The translations under genes and the position numbers were made by a program. Shown here piece after piece: positions 7,167 through 8,452 of a stretch of 8,452 nucleotides of DNA (position 1 is its first letter; the number at the start of each line of letters is the position of its first letter). The notes beneath the pieces are model-generated. The model saw only the letters and a program-made list of their open reading frames with translations, was not told the DNA's origin and did not search any database. Source of the DNA: Kiloniellales bacterium (GTDB lineage: Bacteria > Pseudomonadota > Alphaproteobacteria > Kiloniellales > JAKSDN01); the NCBI GenBank assembly GCA_022360075.1, contig JAKSDN010000799.1:1-8452 (forward strand), read 5' to 3'.

Positions 7167-7246
7167 TTGTGAAGGCTTGTCGGACGCCTGCCGCTGATGG
7201 GCAGCGCCTCAGGCTCGGGCGGTAGGCGTCCGACAAGCCTTCACAA
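7167..7246. repeat. Long inverted repeat, 28-bp stem with 24-nt loop
   Basis: The arms at 7167-7194 and 7219-7246 are complementary over 28 positions, with a single non-Watson-Crick pair (G7190 opposite T7223) that would be G-U in RNA. The outermost bases are TTGTGAAGG and CCTTCACAA. The 24-nt loop (7195-7218) contains a small GCCTCAGGC palindrome. No T-run follows on the + strand (the flank reads CCCCAGG), so it is not a standard intrinsic terminator. It could be a miniature inverted-repeat element, a rearrangement scar, or the stem of a structured RNA; the sequence does not decide among these. Confidence 0.8.
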
Positions 7247-7270
7247 CCCCAGGATCGGCACCTCAACGCC

Positions 7271-7297
7271 TTGACTTGGAATGTAATGTTATATCAT
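7271..7297 (+). promoter_or_regulatory. Candidate sigma-70-type promoter of the binding-protein gene
   Basis: TTGACT (7271-7276) matches the -35 consensus in five of six bases. TATCAT (7292-7297) matches the -10 consensus in five of six. The 15-bp spacer is shorter than the optimal 17. The region is strikingly AT-rich for this genome and lies about 50 bp upstream of the ATG. The Zur-like operator overlaps the -10 element. Confidence 0.45.
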
Positions 7298-7299
7298 CT
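7284..7299. promoter_or_regulatory. Zur-like operator over the promoter
   Basis: The core at 7286-7297 reads ATGTTATATCAT. It differs at one of twelve positions from the palindrome ATGTTATAACAT, which is the centre of the proteobacterial zinc-uptake-regulator (Zur) box as I know it. It sits between the -35 and -10 elements and covers the latter, the standard place for a repressor. Binding is inferred; no zur gene lies in the window, and short AT-rich palindromes can arise by chance or belong to another Fur-family regulator. Confidence 0.5.
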
Positions 7300-7337
7300 T
7301 GAATTGACCCGGCTAGCATGGGGTGTCAGGCGAATTT

Positions 7338-7343
7338 GGGAGG
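7338..7343 (+). promoter_or_regulatory. Ribosome binding site of the substrate-binding protein
   Basis: GGGAGG lies 6 nt before the ATG at 7350, a near-ideal arrangement. It fixes the start so that the protein begins with a typical Sec signal peptide. Confidence 0.7.
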
Positions 7344-7349
7344 CCCGGA

Positions 7350-8452
7350 ATGATCCTACGTTTGTGCGCGGCTGTTTCCGTTTCAGTTTCGTTCTTTGCC
7401 GCCCCCAGCCTCGCCGAAGACAAGTCGAGTGTTACGGTTGCAGCGCCGTGGGAGGTTGCAAGCTTCGACCCCGCCGTTTCCGGTTTCGCAATCCAAAAAC
7501 TCGAAATCATGGAAAACCTGGTGGACGCGGATGAAACCGGCGCACTTCAGCCTGGCCTCGCGACCTCTTGGAAGGCTTCGGATGACGGGCTGACATGGAC
7601 GTTTCAACTGCGCGATGGCGTGAGCTTTCACGACGGCACCGCTTTCGATTCCGCCACTGCGGCGCAGGCACTTACGCGCGCCTGGCAACAGCCCGGTGTG
7701 TTGGCCAAGGCGCCGGTCACCGGGGTGTCGGCCGCCGGTGGCGCCGTCGTCTTCACGCTTGAAAGGCCCTTTGCAGCCTTGCCCGCACTGTTGGCGCACG
7801 CGACGACGATTATCCCGGCTCCCAGCGCGCTCGATGCAGATGGCCAACCCGGCGCCTTGATCGGCACAGGGCCTTTCAAGGTTGAGAGTTTCACGCCGCC
7901 GCAGAGCATTGAGCTCGTACGCAACGATGCCTATTGGGGCGATGCGCCTAAACTCGCAACGGCCAGCTACCTGGCGGCAGGCCGTGCCGAGACCCGTGCA
8001 TTGCTTGCTGAAAGCGGCGACGCGGATATGGTCTTCACCCTTGACCCTTCGGGTTTTGCCCGCCTGGGGGATGTGGACAGCGTGAGAACCGTCGCGGTGC
8101 CGATCCCGCGTGTTGTGACCCTAAAAGTCAATTCCGGGCATCGGTTTTTCAGCGACCCTCGCGCGCGTCGGGCCTTGAGCCTTGCCATCAATCGCGACGG
8201 AATTGCCGCCGCCATTACCCGCTTCCCGGAAGCCGCGGCCGGTCAACTATTCCCGCCAGCGCTAAGCACTTGGCATGACCCGTCGTTGCCGCGCCTAGGC
8301 TTTGATGTGGACGCCGCGAAAGGGCTGCTTGCCGACCTCGGTTGGACGGCCGGCGACGATGGTATCCTCGTGAAGGACGGTGAGCCCTTCTCCATCCAGC
8401 TGCGCACTTTCCCCGACCGGCCAGAACTTCCGCTGATAGCGGCGGCAATTCA
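7350..8452 (+). CDS. Periplasmic substrate-binding protein of a peptide/nickel-type ABC transporter (3' partial)
   Basis: The frame is open from ATG 7350 to the window end, giving 367 residues of a protein that in this family usually has about 500. Residues 1-22 form a Sec signal peptide (one Arg, hydrophobic core, cleavage likely after SLA, before EDKSS). The mature part has extracellular solute-binding family 5 hallmarks: LQPGLATSW (about 69-77), WTFQLRDGVSFHDGTAF (83-99), GTGPFKVESF, LVRNDAYWGDAPKL, ARRALSLAINRDGI and a C-terminal AAKGLLADLGW. The overall pattern resembles NikA and DppA/OppA binding proteins. It should deliver a small ligand (peptide, opine, metal chelate or nickel complex) to an inner-membrane permease encoded further downstream. 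The Zur-like operator suggests zinc-related cargo, but the specificity is not readable from the sequence. Third-position GC is markedly lower than in the other genes. Confidence 0.9.
   Translation, partial: MILRLCAAVSVSVSFFAAPSLAEDKSSVTVAAPWEVASFDPAVSGFAIQKLEIMENLVDADETGALQPGLATSWKASDDGLTWTFQLRDGVSFHDGTAFDSATAAQALTRAWQQPGVLAKAPVTGVSAAGGAVVFTLERPFAALPALLAHATTIIPAPSALDADGQPGALIGTGPFKVESFTPPQSIELVRNDAYWGDAPKLATASYLAAGRAETRALLAESGDADMVFTLDPSGFARLGDVDSVRTVAVPIPRVVTLKVNSGHRFFSDPRARRALSLAINRDGIAAAITRFPEAAAGQLFPPALSTWHDPSLPRLGFDVDAAKGLLADLGWTAGDDGILVKDGEPFSIQLRTFPDRPELPLIAAAI

Noticed and set aside
7260..7349. NikR operator as an alternative reason for nickel-type regulation.
   Set aside because: I could not find the GTATGA-type half-sites with the expected spacing, whereas the Zur-like palindrome is nearly complete.
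7271..7534. Plus-strand frame of 87 codons covering the promoter and binding-protein start.
   Set aside because: It runs through the promoter and operator and has no ribosome binding site. It is out of frame with the convincing gene.
7383..7847. Minus-strand frame of 154 codons opposite the binding-protein gene.
   Set aside because: The plus-strand frame has a signal peptide, a ribosome binding site and family 5 binding-protein motifs through the same interval.

Overview
The window looks like a chromosomal segment of a GC-rich Gram-negative bacterium, most likely an alphaproteobacterium of the Rhodospirillales or a related order. This is inferred from the very high GC at third codon positions, a dispersed-type inverted repeat of a kind I associate with alphaproteobacterial intergenic regions, a large soluble multi-PAS hybrid histidine kinase, and enolase-superfamily enzymes resembling the hydroxyproline and proline-betaine catabolic enzymes of marine alphaproteobacteria. 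No organism can be named from the sequence alone.

Layout. (1) Positions 1-3237 hold a tight three-gene operon on the + strand. It contains a zinc-less medium-chain dehydrogenase/reductase (5' end outside the window) and two tandem, diverged enolase-superfamily enzymes. The genes are separated by 9 nt each, and the ribosome binding sites overlap the preceding stop codons, which suggests translational coupling. The two enolase paralogues keep catalytic and metal-binding residues at identical positions once the first is started at a TTG codon. They differ at substrate-facing positions, which suggests division of labour on related small (amino) acids. (2) Positions 3238-3638 are non-coding, with an 87-bp three-hairpin palindromic repeat and a leader with two small hairpins. 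(3) Positions 3639-6683 encode a soluble hybrid sensor kinase: five PAS domains, HisKA, HATPase and a receiver. PAS2-PAS3 and PAS4-PAS5 look like a tandem duplication of a two-PAS module. (4) Positions 6684-7349 are about 670 bp with no convincing gene. They hold a 28-bp-stem inverted repeat and, just upstream of the last gene, an AT-rich operator that closely matches the palindrome bound by the zinc regulator Zur, lying over a promoter. (5) From 7350 to the window end is the secreted substrate-binding protein of a peptide/nickel-type ABC transporter. It is truncated by the window edge and has clearly lower GC3 than the other genes.

How the genes relate. The first three genes form one catabolic or isomerising unit whose substrate is not settled by the sequence. 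The kinase is an orphan: no separate response regulator or Hpt protein is visible beside it. The terminal binding protein probably starts a separate transporter operon. If the Zur-like site is real, that operon would be zinc-responsive and could import a metal or metal-chelate complex. This is the most testable lead here. I see no CRISPR array, phage, transposase or recognisable defence system, and most of the window is ordinary metabolic and signalling sequence.
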